A DNA stretch of 17,860 bases, from positions 1 to 17,860 of the forward strand of contig DAOPZG010000044.1 in assembly GCA_035353235.1 (NCBI GenBank). The letters are read 5' to 3'. This document shows, piece by piece, positions 6,892 through 13,981 of the stretch. The notes under the pieces were generated by a model. The model made no database searches, was not told the DNA's origin, and saw nothing but the letters and a program-made list of their open reading frames with translations. Each line of letters opens with the position of its first letter. Positions within the stretch are counted from its first letter, which is position 1. Made by a program: the position numbers and the translations under genes. Source of the stretch: CAXXOK01 sp035353235 (lineage in GTDB: Bacteria > Bacillota > Clostridia > Christensenellales > Aristaeellaceae).

Positions 6892-7184
6892 GCGCGTTTC
6901 ACCGTGAGATATTGTGTTCTGATCAGACCGGCGGACAGGAAAGGACGCCGGTCTGAAGCGCGTTTTGCGTTTGACTGGACAAATTCGATTGAATGTGCTA
7001 CTTTATATGAGCTGCAAACAGGATCGGATGAATTTAACTTCTACTTTACCGGTCTGGATTTTGCAGAACAAGGAACTATTCCGCAGCATCGGGTTTAATA
7101 AGGAATATTGATGAACGATATGGATCCTGATTACCCTCCTCCTTCAACGAAATCCGTCAAGCTTTATTTTTGGAGGCTGGCTAT
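6892..7184 (+). other. 293-nt spacer at the usual position of the septal PBP gene
   Basis: In most Firmicutes pbpB/spoVD/ftsI stands between ftsL and murE. Here there is only spacer with the hairpin above. An open frame from GTG 6904 to 7098 has no ribosome binding site and its translation resembles no PBP. A short ORF at 7111 is listed separately. No penicillin-binding motif (SxxK, SxN, KTG) is visible in any frame I read. Confidence 0.5.
6923..6956 (+). terminator. Strong hairpin between ftsL and murE
   Basis: Perfect 11-bp stem TCAGACCGGCG/CGCCGGTCTGA with a 12-nt purine-rich loop, 32 nt after the ftsL stop. The following bases include GTTTT and GTTTG but no pure U-run. It may be an attenuator or a processing site that sets the ratio of ftsL to murE mRNA. 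A TTGACT at 6971 just after it might be a -35, but no convincing -10 follows. Confidence 0.45.
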
Positions 7185-7227
7185 ATGCAGCTCGGTGAAC
7201 TCCTCAAAGATGTTCCCGGTATTGTAG
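7111..7227 (+). CDS. Possible 38-residue ORF overlapping the murE start
   Basis: ATG 7111 follows AAGGAA at 7100-7105 with a 5-6 nt gap. The peptide begins MNDMDPDYPPPSTKSVKLYFW and stops at 7227, overlapping the first 43 bases of murE in another frame. The proline-rich start followed by a basic/aromatic stretch looks like the cytosolic lead-in to a membrane helix, but no helix follows. It may be a translational coupler for murE, a remnant of a lost PBP gene, or chance. Confidence 0.2.
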   Translation: MNDMDPDYPPPSTKSVKLYFWRLAICSSVNSSKMFPVL

Positions 7228-8663
7228 AAACACAAGGCGATCTGGAAACCGATATTGCGTCGCTGGTTGTAGACAGCCGCGCGAAAAGCCCGAAGGGACT
7301 GTTTTTTTGCGTAGAGGGAGAGCGCTTTGATGCCCATCGTTTTGCGCCTCAGGCTGTCACGAACGGGTGTGTCGCGCTGGTTGTTTCTCGCTTATTAGAG
7401 GAGACCACGGTTCCGCAGGTGCGGGTGGAGAATGTGCGATCCGCGATGGCATATCTGGCGGGTGCTTTTTTTGGTCATCCCGCGCGTCAACTGCGACTGA
7501 TCGGTGTGACCGGAACCAAAGGGAAAACAACAACCAGTTACCTGCTCAAGGCGATCATGGAAAAAGCAGGCTATAAAATGGGCTTGATTGGAACGACCGG
7601 CAATATGATTGGGCAGGAACACCTGCACAGTAACCTGACGACGCCGGACCCTATCGACCTGCACCGTTGTTTTCGTCAGATGGTGGATGCAGGCGTACAG
7701 GCCGTAAGCATGGAGGTCAGCGCGCACGCGATTGCGATGCACCGGCTGGATGGGCTTACGTTTGAGGCTGCCGGGTATACAAACCTCTCTCAGGATCATT
7801 TGGACTATTTTCACACCATGGAGAACTACTTTGCCACGAAGAAGAGCTTCTTCATGAGTGGGCAAGTGCTGAACGCCGCGCTGAACGCAGACGAAGAAAC
7901 GTCGGCGGATATATTGAAGGATTTGAAAATACCCTGTCTCACATTTGGCATCAGCGCAAACGCTGATCTTTTTGCCCGGGATATTGAGATCAGCGAAAAC
8001 GGCGTCAACTTCTCCATCCAGCTTCGTGGGGTGGAGGAGATGGACGTGCAGATGCGGATGACCGGGATGTTTAACGTGTATAACGCGCTTGCGGCAGCGT
8101 CGCTGGCCATGATCGTTGGCGTGGATAAAACCTGTATCTGTGAAGGGCTGCGGAGTGTGAAGGCGGTTCCCGGGCGCATCGAAATGCTGGAAACCGGAAC
8201 ACCGTACAAAGTGATTCTGGACTACTCCCATTCGCCGGACGCGCTGGAAAACATCCTGACAACCGTTCGTATGTTTACAAAAAAACGGCTGATTGTTCTG
8301 TACGGATGCGGCGGCGACCGGGATCAGGGCAAACGACCGATTATGGGAGAGATCGGCGGACGGCTGGCGGATTTTTCTATCCTGACCAGCGACAACCCCC
8401 GCACCGAGGACCCGGATGTGATTCTGGAAGCCATTGAAGAAGGCATGAAACCCACGCACGGCAAGTACGTGGTGATTGAGAACCGCCGCGAAGCGATCCG
8501 ATACGCCCTGAAAATGGGCCGTGCGGGAGACGTGATCATCCTCGCCGGTAAAGGTCATGAAACGTATCAGGAAATTATGGGCGTGAAACGACCGTTCGAC
8601 GAAAAAGTGGTTGTTCAGGAACTGCTGCAGGAATTGCGCAGCGAAAAAGACACGAAGGAATAA
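7185..8663 (+). CDS. murE: MurE, UDP-MurNAc-tripeptide synthetase (meso-DAP type)
   Basis: Cytoplasmic ligase that adds the third amino acid to UDP-MurNAc-L-Ala-D-Glu in peptidoglycan synthesis. I chose ATG 7185 because TGGAGG (7171-7176) sits eight bases upstream; an in-frame TTG at 7170 overlaps that site. The product is 492 residues, the normal length. Visible: N-terminal substrate domain with VVDSRAKSPKGLFFC, ATP P-loop GTKGKTT at 110-116, LTTPDPIDLHR, SQDHLDYFHTMENYFATKK with the region of the carbamylated Lys, and the C-terminal DNPR motif at 403-406 followed by TEDP. DNPR is the hallmark of enzymes that add meso-diaminopimelate instead of lysine, so the cell wall is predicted to be meso-DAP type. 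murF, the usual next gene, is absent. Confidence 0.96.
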   Translation: MQLGELLKDVPGIVETQGDLETDIASLVVDSRAKSPKGLFFCVEGERFDAHRFAPQAVTNGCVALVVSRLLEETTVPQVRVENVRSAMAYLAGAFFGHPARQLRLIGVTGTKGKTTTSYLLKAIMEKAGYKMGLIGTTGNMIGQEHLHSNLTTPDPIDLHRCFRQMVDAGVQAVSMEVSAHAIAMHRLDGLTFEAAGYTNLSQDHLDYFHTMENYFATKKSFFMSGQVLNAALNADEETSADILKDLKIPCLTFGISANADLFARDIEISENGVNFSIQLRGVEEMDVQMRMTGMFNVYNALAAASLAMIVGVDKTCICEGLRSVKAVPGRIEMLETGTPYKVILDYSHSPDALENILTTVRMFTKKRLIVLYGCGGDRDQGKRPIMGEIGGRLADFSILTSDNPRTEDPDVILEAIEEGMKPTHGKYVVIENRREAIRYALKMGRAGDVIILAGKGHETYQEIMGVKRPFDEKVVVQELLQELRSEKDTKE

Positions 8664-8680
8664 CTGGGAGTGCGTGATCG

Positions 8681-9691
8681 ATGCTCAGACTTATTTTTGC
8701 GCTGTTACTATCTGTGGTTGCCATGCTTGTAATTACACCAAGAGTTTTGCCGCTTCTCCGTAAGTTAAAAATCGGGCAGACTGTGTACGAATTGGGACCG
8801 GAGAGCCATAAAACGAAACAGGGTACGCCGACCATGGGCGGACTCATTTTTGCGTTGGTCACAACAGTGATCGCACTGGCACTGCATCTGGTTTGGTATT
8901 CCTCAGTGGATTTTGGATTTGCGATTATCGTTTTTGCCCTGCTTAGCATGTTGATTGGCTTTGTGGACGACTATATCAAGGTTGTCAAAAAGCGCAATCT
9001 GGGGTTGGTCTGGTGGCAAAAAGTGATTGCGCAGGTTGTGATCGGTATCGCATTTTCCCTTTTCTGCGCACTCACGCCCGCGATTGGCACCAAAATTGTC
9101 ATCCCGGTCTGGAATGTGGAATGGGATTTGGGGATTTGGTATGTGCCGGTGATGACGGCGGTCATCGTGTTTATCATTAACAGCGCAAACCTCCAGGATG
9201 GGCTGGACGGTTTGCTGGCAAGTGTGGAATCTGTCGGAGCGGTTGCCTGGGCAACGATCGCGTTGCTGGGCGCGGTTACCTCGGGTTCGGCGATGTTTCC
9301 ATCCGTATCCAGCAACTACGCAAACGTTGCGCTCGTTAGCCTCACGCTTGCAGGCGCCTGTATAGGATTTTTATGGTTTAATTTTCATCCTGCAAAAGTT
9401 TTTATGGGGGATACCGGCAGTATGTTTATCGGCGGGGCGACTGTCGCGATTGCCATGGTATTGCGAATGCCGATTCTTTTACTGCTGATCGCCGCAACGA
9501 TGATTGCCAGCTCTCTTTCGGTGATCATCCAGCGGGCATACTTTAAAGCCACGCATGGCAAGCGGATTTTCAAGATGTCGCCGATTCATCATCATTTTGA
9601 GAAGAGCGGGATGACGGAACCCCAAATCGTCGCCATGTATACGGCGGTAACGGGCGTGTTATCTATTGCAGCGGTGCTGTCGCTGTTATAA
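8681..9691 (+). CDS. mraY: MraY, phospho-MurNAc-pentapeptide transferase
   Basis: Integral membrane enzyme that makes lipid I from UDP-MurNAc-pentapeptide and undecaprenyl phosphate. At 336 residues it has the usual size and about ten membrane helices. Family motifs: KQGTPTMGG near 47-54, the catalytic aspartate pair in FVDDYIK (Asp96/Asp97), NLQDGLDGL at 170-178, HPAKVFMGDTGS with Asp244, and PIHHHFEKSG near the C terminus. One oddity is Gln172 in NLQDGLDGL, where most MraY have Thr. A modest GGGAG at 8666-8670 precedes ATG 8681. It lies 17 nt after murE and 28 nt before murD, inside one operon. Confidence 0.96.
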   Translation: MLRLIFALLLSVVAMLVITPRVLPLLRKLKIGQTVYELGPESHKTKQGTPTMGGLIFALVTTVIALALHLVWYSSVDFGFAIIVFALLSMLIGFVDDYIKVVKKRNLGLVWWQKVIAQVVIGIAFSLFCALTPAIGTKIVIPVWNVEWDLGIWYVPVMTAVIVFIINSANLQDGLDGLLASVESVGAVAWATIALLGAVTSGSAMFPSVSSNYANVALVSLTLAGACIGFLWFNFHPAKVFMGDTGSMFIGGATVAIAMVLRMPILLLLIAATMIASSLSVIIQRAYFKATHGKRIFKMSPIHHHFEKSGMTEPQIVAMYTAVTGVLSIAAVLSLL

Positions 9692-9719
9692 ACCGCGCGG
9701 AATACGGGAGGCATAGCGG

Positions 9720-11078
9720 ATGAAGGTTGAGAAGAAGCGCGTTCTTCTTGTGGGGATGGCGCGAAGCGGTATTGCGGCTGCGGAGCTGTTACTGAACCAT
9801 GGGGCGATACCAATTCTTTATGATGCGAAAAAGGCAGAAAGCTTTGGAGACGAGCTTGCATCGCTTCGCGGAACAGCCTGCGAATTTCACTTGGGCGAAG
9901 ACCCTTTTCTGTTAATGGAGAACGCCGATCTGGTGGTCATCAGTCCGGGCGTTCCGATTGATGCTCCGATTGCGAAAGCCGCACGAGAAAACGGAATCCC
10001 GTTGATTGGCGAGCTGGAGTTGGGGTATGCTCTTTCACAAGGAGAATTGCTGGCGGTTTCCGGCACTAACGGTAAAACAACAACGGTTACGCTGTTGGGG
10101 AAAATGTTCGAAAACGCCGGCCGTGTTACGTATGTGGCAGGCAATATCGGGTATCCTCTTTCCGCTGCGGCGCTCAATAGTAAAAAAGGCGATGTGATCG
10201 TTGCTGAAGTCTCCAGTTTCCAACTGGAAAGTATAAAAACCTTCCATCCCTGTGTAGCGGCGCTGTTGAATATTACGGAGGATCACCTGAACCGTCACGG
10301 CACGATGGAACAATATATTCGCATGAAACAGCGGATCTTCGAAAATCAGACCGAAGATGATATCGCCGTACTGAACATGGATGACCCGGTTCTGTTCAAG
10401 ATGGCGGAAAAAATAAAAGCGAGGGTGGCGTTCTTCTCCCGAACCCGTGAGGTGGAAAACGGCGCCTGCGTTGAAAATGGGAAGATCATCTGGCGTTGGG
10501 ATGGGATCGTTAAGCCGATCTGCGATGCAGACCAGATCCTGATTCCCGGGCCGCATAACCTGGAGAACGCTTTGGCCGCCACAGCAATGGCTTCGGCGAG
10601 AGGTGTGCCTCCGGCGGTGATTCGGCATACGCTGCAGTCCTTTACGGGGGTGGAGCACCGAATCGAAAAGGTGCGCGTATTGGAAGGGATCACCTATATT
10701 AACGACAGTAAAGGCACAAATGTGGACAGCACCATAAAGGCGGTGCAGAGTATGAAAGCGCCAACCGTGCTGATTCTGGGCGGTTATGATAAACATACGG
10801 ATTTTATGCCTCTCTGTCGCGAGATGCTGGCTTCCGGTATGATTCGTCATACGGTAGTGATGGGGGAAACGGCGAGGCAGATTACCCAGACGCTGGAAGA
10901 AGCGGGGTATCAGAGCGTTACCCAAGCGTTCAGTCTGGAGGATGCGGTGCAAAAAGCGCGTAGTTTTGCGGTTTCCGGCGGGAACGTGCTGCTGTCACCT
11001 GCCTGCGCAAGCTTCGATATGTTCCAGGATTATGAGGAACGGGGCCGCATTTTTAAGCAGATAGTAAACGCACTGTAA
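9720..11078 (+). CDS. murD: MurD, UDP-MurNAc-L-Ala:D-Glu ligase
   Basis: Cytoplasmic ligase adding D-glutamate to UDP-MurNAc-L-alanine. It has 452 residues, the normal length. ATG 9720 follows GGGAGG (9706-9711). N-terminal domain: VLLVGMARSGIAAAELL with a glycine-rich turn and VISPGVPIDAP. Central domain: P-loop GTNGKTT at 115-121, EVSSFQLE, and ITEDHLNRHGTMEQYIRMKQRIF with the carbamylated-Lys region. C-terminal domain: EHRIEKV, INDSKGTNVDST, ILGGYDKHTDF and LLSPACASFDMFQDYEERG. Everything expected is present. In other Firmicutes murD is followed by ftsW/spoVE and murG; here ftsQ is next. Confidence 0.97.
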   Translation: MKVEKKRVLLVGMARSGIAAAELLLNHGAIPILYDAKKAESFGDELASLRGTACEFHLGEDPFLLMENADLVVISPGVPIDAPIAKAARENGIPLIGELELGYALSQGELLAVSGTNGKTTTVTLLGKMFENAGRVTYVAGNIGYPLSAAALNSKKGDVIVAEVSSFQLESIKTFHPCVAALLNITEDHLNRHGTMEQYIRMKQRIFENQTEDDIAVLNMDDPVLFKMAEKIKARVAFFSRTREVENGACVENGKIIWRWDGIVKPICDADQILIPGPHNLENALAATAMASARGVPPAVIRHTLQSFTGVEHRIEKVRVLEGITYINDSKGTNVDSTIKAVQSMKAPTVLILGGYDKHTDFMPLCREMLASGMIRHTVVMGETARQITQTLEEAGYQSVTQAFSLEDAVQKARSFAVSGGNVLLSPACASFDMFQDYEERGRIFKQIVNAL

Positions 11079-11128
11079 AGGACGGGTTGATTGAAACCCG
11101 GCTTGAGCCATTACCGGAGATAATTCAA

Positions 11129-12049
11129 ATGAAAAAAAAGTCCGATCCCAGGCGGGACGAGATCGAACAATACCGGGCGTACGACCAGTATGCTTACACG
11201 TATCAAAGTCCGCCGCAACAAACGAACGGGAGTTCCAAACAGGAAGGTTATTCCGATCAGCCCGAACCTGTCGAGCCCGAGCCTGCCGAAACGCCACAGC
11301 AGGCGGCGGAGCGTGTTCGGGCGCATTCCCGTGCCGTTACAACCCGTGTCATCCTTACACTGGCGATTCTGGTGCTGGCGATTATCATCTTGCAAAGCGT
11401 AGTGTTCCGGCTTACAAAAGTGTGCGTATATGGAAACGTGACGAAAACACCCCAGCAGGTAGCGGCGGAATCCGGACTGGTGAAAGGCCTGAACATGTTT
11501 GCGATTTCCGAGGATGAAATACGCAAAAACCTCAGTTCGGACCATACCATTGTTTTTAAGGGGCTTCAGAAGGAATACCCGAACACAATACATCTGTATA
11601 TTTCGGAACGGATTCCTGTCGCCTCTCTGCAGTGGCTTGGGCTTCTTTATACTGTTGACGCAGAAGGCGTTGTGATCAGCGAAAGCAACACAACGACGCT
11701 GCCGCAGGGAATGCCTTCTGTGAGCGGTCTGGAGGTAGCAAGCATTCAGGTAGGGCAGACGCTAACGGCGCGCAATAAGGAGCAGATGTCGGCATTCTGC
11801 GACATTATGTCCGAACTGGAACTGCAGCAATATCGCAGTCAGGTAAACGAAATCAATTTGTCGGACACCGAAAACCTTTTTTTGCAGATGGGCAACGGCA
11901 TATCAGTACGGTTGGGCACACGGCAGTATATGCGCGCAAAAATCGGCGCGATCCGAACCGATATCCCGTATCTGGAACAGCTCGGGAAAACGGGCGGGGT
12001 GCTGGATGTGTCTACCCCGGAAGACGCCAAGTACAGCCCGGACAGTTAA
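11129..12049 (+). CDS. ftsQ: FtsQ/DivIB, POTRA-domain division protein
   Basis: Bitopic divisome protein that scaffolds FtsL and FtsB/DivIC. ATG 11129 (MKKKSDPRRDE) with CCGGAGA at 11114-11120 is preferred; an in-frame TTG at 11087 lies in a CGGGTT/AACCCG hairpin and has a poor distance to its ribosome site. From ATG the product is 306 residues: a Gln/Pro/Glu-rich cytosolic part (about 1-70), a membrane helix at about 72-93 (VILTLAILVLAIIILQSVVF), a POTRA domain at about 94-165 (LTKVCVYGNVTKTPQQVAAESGL to NTIHLYISERIPVASL), then the FtsQ/DivIB beta domain containing VDAEGVVIS and ISVRLGTRQYMRAKIGAIRTDIPYL. It begins 50 nt after murD and is the last protein gene of the operon. Confidence 0.9.
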   Translation: MKKKSDPRRDEIEQYRAYDQYAYTYQSPPQQTNGSSKQEGYSDQPEPVEPEPAETPQQAAERVRAHSRAVTTRVILTLAILVLAIIILQSVVFRLTKVCVYGNVTKTPQQVAAESGLVKGLNMFAISEDEIRKNLSSDHTIVFKGLQKEYPNTIHLYISERIPVASLQWLGLLYTVDAEGVVISESNTTTLPQGMPSVSGLEVASIQVGQTLTARNKEQMSAFCDIMSELELQQYRSQVNEINLSDTENLFLQMGNGISVRLGTRQYMRAKIGAIRTDIPYLEQLGKTGGVLDVSTPEDAKYSPDS

Positions 12050-12095
12050 AACCCTTTAAAATGCAGGCTCTGTAATGCTTTGAGAAAGGCAACGG

Positions 12096-12121
12096 AAAAA
12101 TCCGAAAAACAGCCGGAAAAA
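12096..12121 (+). promoter_or_regulatory. Phased A-tracts, UP-element-like
   Basis: Three AAAAA runs at 12096-12100, 12105-12109 and 12117-12121 have centres 9 and 12 bp apart, close to the helical repeat. They occupy about -39 to -65 of the tRNA promoter. This is where UP elements or curved DNA boost stable-RNA promoters through the RNA polymerase alpha subunit. Two runs are in a short direct repeat, CCGAAAAACAG and CCGGAAAAACAG. Confidence 0.45.
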
Positions 12122-12124
12122 CAG

Positions 12125-12153
12125 TTGACACGGCCAGAAGTTTATAGTATGAT
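12125..12153 (+). promoter_or_regulatory. Consensus sigma-A promoter of the tRNA unit
   Basis: Perfect TTGACA (12125-12130), 17-bp spacer and TATGAT (12148-12153, 5 of 6). The expected start near 12160 gives a 20-nt leader before tRNA-fMet. It separates tRNA transcription from the dcw operon upstream. Confidence 0.85.
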
Positions 12154-12179
12154 TACTACCGTCGCCTGTGCGACATCAT

Positions 12180-12256
<77 letters not shown>

Positions 12257-12260
12257 TTTT

Positions 12261-12337
12261 GGCGGCGTAGCTCAGCTGGCTAGAGCATTCGGTTCATACC
12301 CGGAGTGTCGAGAGTTCAAATCTCCCCGCCGCTACCA
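12261..12337 (+). tRNA. Elongator tRNA-Met(CAU)
   Basis: A 77-nt cloverleaf with encoded CCA, only four T residues after tRNA-fMet. Acceptor GGCGGCG pairs with CGCCGCT (G1:U72 wobble). The loop TTCATAC has anticodon CAT at 12295-12297. It closely resembles the B. subtilis elongator tRNA-Met as I remember it, more than tRNA-Ile2 (CAU). The T stem GAGAG/CTCCC has an A50:C64 mismatch (12311, 12325). Confidence 0.94.
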
Positions 12338-12347
12338 ATCAGGTTTT

Positions 12348-12378
12348 GTTAAGCCCCTGCATTTTGCAGGGGCTTAAC
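12348..12378. terminator. Hairpin after the tRNA pair
   Basis: Perfect 14-bp stem GTTAAGCCCCTGCA/TGCAGGGGCTTAAC with a TTT loop, 10 nt after the elongator tRNA. There is no clean U-run after it (CTGTTGCAT), so it may act as a terminator of modest strength or as a 3' processing block. Confidence 0.6.
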
Positions 12379-12380
12379 TG

Positions 12381-12410
12381 TTGCATCGACATGCCACATT
12401 ATGTTAAAAT
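12381..12410 (+). promoter_or_regulatory. Candidate distal ftsA promoter (P1)
   Basis: TTGCAT (12381-12386), 18-bp spacer and TAAAAT (12405-12410) with an extended -10 TG at 12402-12403. It starts just after the tRNA hairpin, giving a leader of about 320 nt to ftsA. Within that leader AACGAAG (12475-12481) can pair with CTTCGTT (12501-12507). Confidence 0.5.
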
Positions 12411-12586
12411 TGTAAAAACTGTTGCAGTCCAAAGAAGCGCTCCATTTTTGATCTTAATGTAAAACAGAACGGATAACGAAGGGTTTGCACCATTAAAACA
12501 CTTCGTTCCCCCAAGGAAAAACGGGCGAAAAACGTTGCTTGAAAGGGATGAATCGCAAAAACTGCCTTAAAAAGCGGACTTCTCTA

Positions 12587-12615
12587 TTGCGCAATACGGA
12601 TAAAAAGGTTACAAT
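12587..12615 (+). promoter_or_regulatory. Candidate proximal ftsA promoter (P2)
   Basis: TTGCGC (12587-12592), 17-bp spacer and TACAAT (12610-12615). It shares the same -35 and spacing as the mraZ promoter candidate. The start would be near 12622, about 120 nt before ftsA. Confidence 0.5.
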
Positions 12616-12641
12616 AAATGATGGTATTTTGGGTTTACACG

Positions 12642-12664
12642 TCTTCCTATTGTGCATAGGAAGA
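12642..12664 (+). promoter_or_regulatory. Inverted repeat in the ftsA leader
   Basis: TCTTCCTAT-tgtgc-ATAGGAAGA, a perfect 9-bp stem with a 5-nt loop about 20 nt after the P2 start. In RNA it would hide the AGGAAG purine stretch ahead of the alternative ATG 12675; in DNA it could be an operator. No known consensus is matched. Confidence 0.4.
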
Positions 12665-12740
12665 AAGTAAAGGAATGCACAGCGACGCGGTACGGAGACG
12701 GGCCGCGGTTGATTCCTTAGGAACAGGGGAATGTCTTGCC

Positions 12741-13934
12741 ATGAAATCAACGATTGCAGCCATTGATTTTGGTACGAGCAAAATCGTAACGCTGATCGCG
12801 GAAACGAGCGGCGCCCAGCGGTGTGACATTATCGGCGCTGGAATCGCCATGTACGAAGGCTTTCTAGACGGCGAGTGGAACAATCCGCAGTCGCTTAACG
12901 AAGCCATCGGTAAATCGATCGCGGAAGCGGAGCAACAGGCGAAAAGGAAAATTCGCGAGATCAACGTCGGCGTACCCGGCGAGTTTACGCGGGTTTATGC
13001 TGTTGAGACGACCGTAACCATTCAGGGAACCGATCCGCGCGTTACTCCGCGCCATGTGGAGAAAATCTTCGCCAATGCTGATAAACAGCTGTCGCCGGTA
13101 CGCGGGGTAGTAGTGCACCGTAGCCCCGCCTGGTTTATGGTGGATGGTGGGAAAAAGACACTTGAACCTGTTGGCATGAAAGGCACAGAGCTGAAAGCGC
13201 TGGTGTCCTTCGTGGTTGCGGATACGTTTTTTCTGGATGATGTAATGGCGCGTCTGCGGGATATGAGCATTACCATCAGCGGCTTTTTCAGCTCCTCTAC
13301 GGGCGAGGCGATGCTATACCTGTTGGAGGAAGACCGCGACCGCACTGCGATCCTGATTGATGTTGGTTATCTCTGCACAGATGTAATGGCTGTGGAGGGG
13401 GACGCGGTTATTTTCCAAAAAACGCTTCCGATTGGCGGCGGGCACATCGCTGCGGATGTTGCAGAAGGCCTGTCCATCCCGCTTCAGGCAGCGGAACAGA
13501 TTAAACGTGATTATGTTTATGGCATCTCTACGCTGTCGCAGAATTACGCGGTTTCCAGCGGAGATGGGCTAAAGACCGAAAACTTTACACAAGATCAGGT
13601 ATCAGCTGTGCTGGAGCCCCGTGTAGACGAACTGGCGGAGCTGATTAAAACCTGTATTGAGGAAAGCGGCGTAAAAATGGGTAGCTGGTCCACCATCTAC
13701 CTGACTGGCGGCGGACTGAGCCTGAACCGGGGAGGGCGTGACTATCTGGCTGGTAAGCTGGATAAGCCAGTACGTGAAACCGTTAAACGCACCATTAAGC
13801 TTTCCAGCCCAATCTATGCAAGCGCGATGGGGCTGATGGACCTGATTATTGATACTATCGAGTCCCGCAACGTGCCCACGGGCGGCGTGGCAGGCGGAAT
13901 TAAAGAATTTTTCAGAAGCCTGTTGGGGAACTAA
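12741..13934 (+). CDS. ftsA: FtsA, actin-like membrane anchor of the Z ring
   Basis: ATP-binding actin homologue that tethers FtsZ to the membrane. I chose ATG 12741 (MKSTIAAIDFGTSK), preceded by AGGGGA at 12725-12730; ATG 12675 in frame would add 22 residues not normally seen. The product is 397 residues. Phosphate-1 motif DFGTSK is at 9-14. Phosphate-2 is IDVGYLCTD (Asp207-Asp214), lacking the GGG of E. coli-type FtsA; similar forms occur in Clostridia as I recall. The adenosine motif is TGGGLSLNRGG from Thr322. The C terminus GGIKEFFRSLLGN looks like the amphipathic membrane-targeting helix. ftsZ starts 47 nt later, so the two are co-transcribed. Confidence 0.94.
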   Translation: MKSTIAAIDFGTSKIVTLIAETSGAQRCDIIGAGIAMYEGFLDGEWNNPQSLNEAIGKSIAEAEQQAKRKIREINVGVPGEFTRVYAVETTVTIQGTDPRVTPRHVEKIFANADKQLSPVRGVVVHRSPAWFMVDGGKKTLEPVGMKGTELKALVSFVVADTFFLDDVMARLRDMSITISGFFSSSTGEAMLYLLEEDRDRTAILIDVGYLCTDVMAVEGDAVIFQKTLPIGGGHIAADVAEGLSIPLQAAEQIKRDYVYGISTLSQNYAVSSGDGLKTENFTQDQVSAVLEPRVDELAELIKTCIEESGVKMGSWSTIYLTGGGLSLNRGGRDYLAGKLDKPVRETVKRTIKLSSPIYASAMGLMDLIIDTIESRNVPTGGVAGGIKEFFRSLLGN

Positions 13935-13981
13935 GACGCACCGCATAGAGAAATGCTAAGTCAGACTAGGGGGATTTTACT

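Noticed and set aside
6971..7004. A murE promoter with -35 TTGACT at 6971
   Set aside because: At 17 bp the -10 would be TGTGCT and no other hexamer at 16-19 bp is acceptable.
6904..7098. A 64-codon frame in the ftsL-murE gap
   Set aside because: GTG start with no ribosome site, contains the 11-bp hairpin, and the translation resembles no division or PBP family.
7395..8558. A 387-codon minus-strand open frame within murE
   Set aside because: It is fully antisense to a complete MurE with all motifs. Its His/Arg/Gln-rich composition is that of a shadow frame.
12261..12337. tRNA-Ile2 (CAU read by lysidine) instead of elongator tRNA-Met
   Set aside because: Acceptor, D arm and the TTCATAC loop follow the B. 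subtilis elongator tRNA-Met closely and not the tRNA-Ile2 pattern.
13356..13383. FtsA inactivated by loss of the phosphate-2 glycines (IDVGYLCTD)
   Set aside because: The key Asp, Gly and Thr are kept and, from memory, similar DVGY forms are frequent in Clostridia FtsA, so this is family variation.
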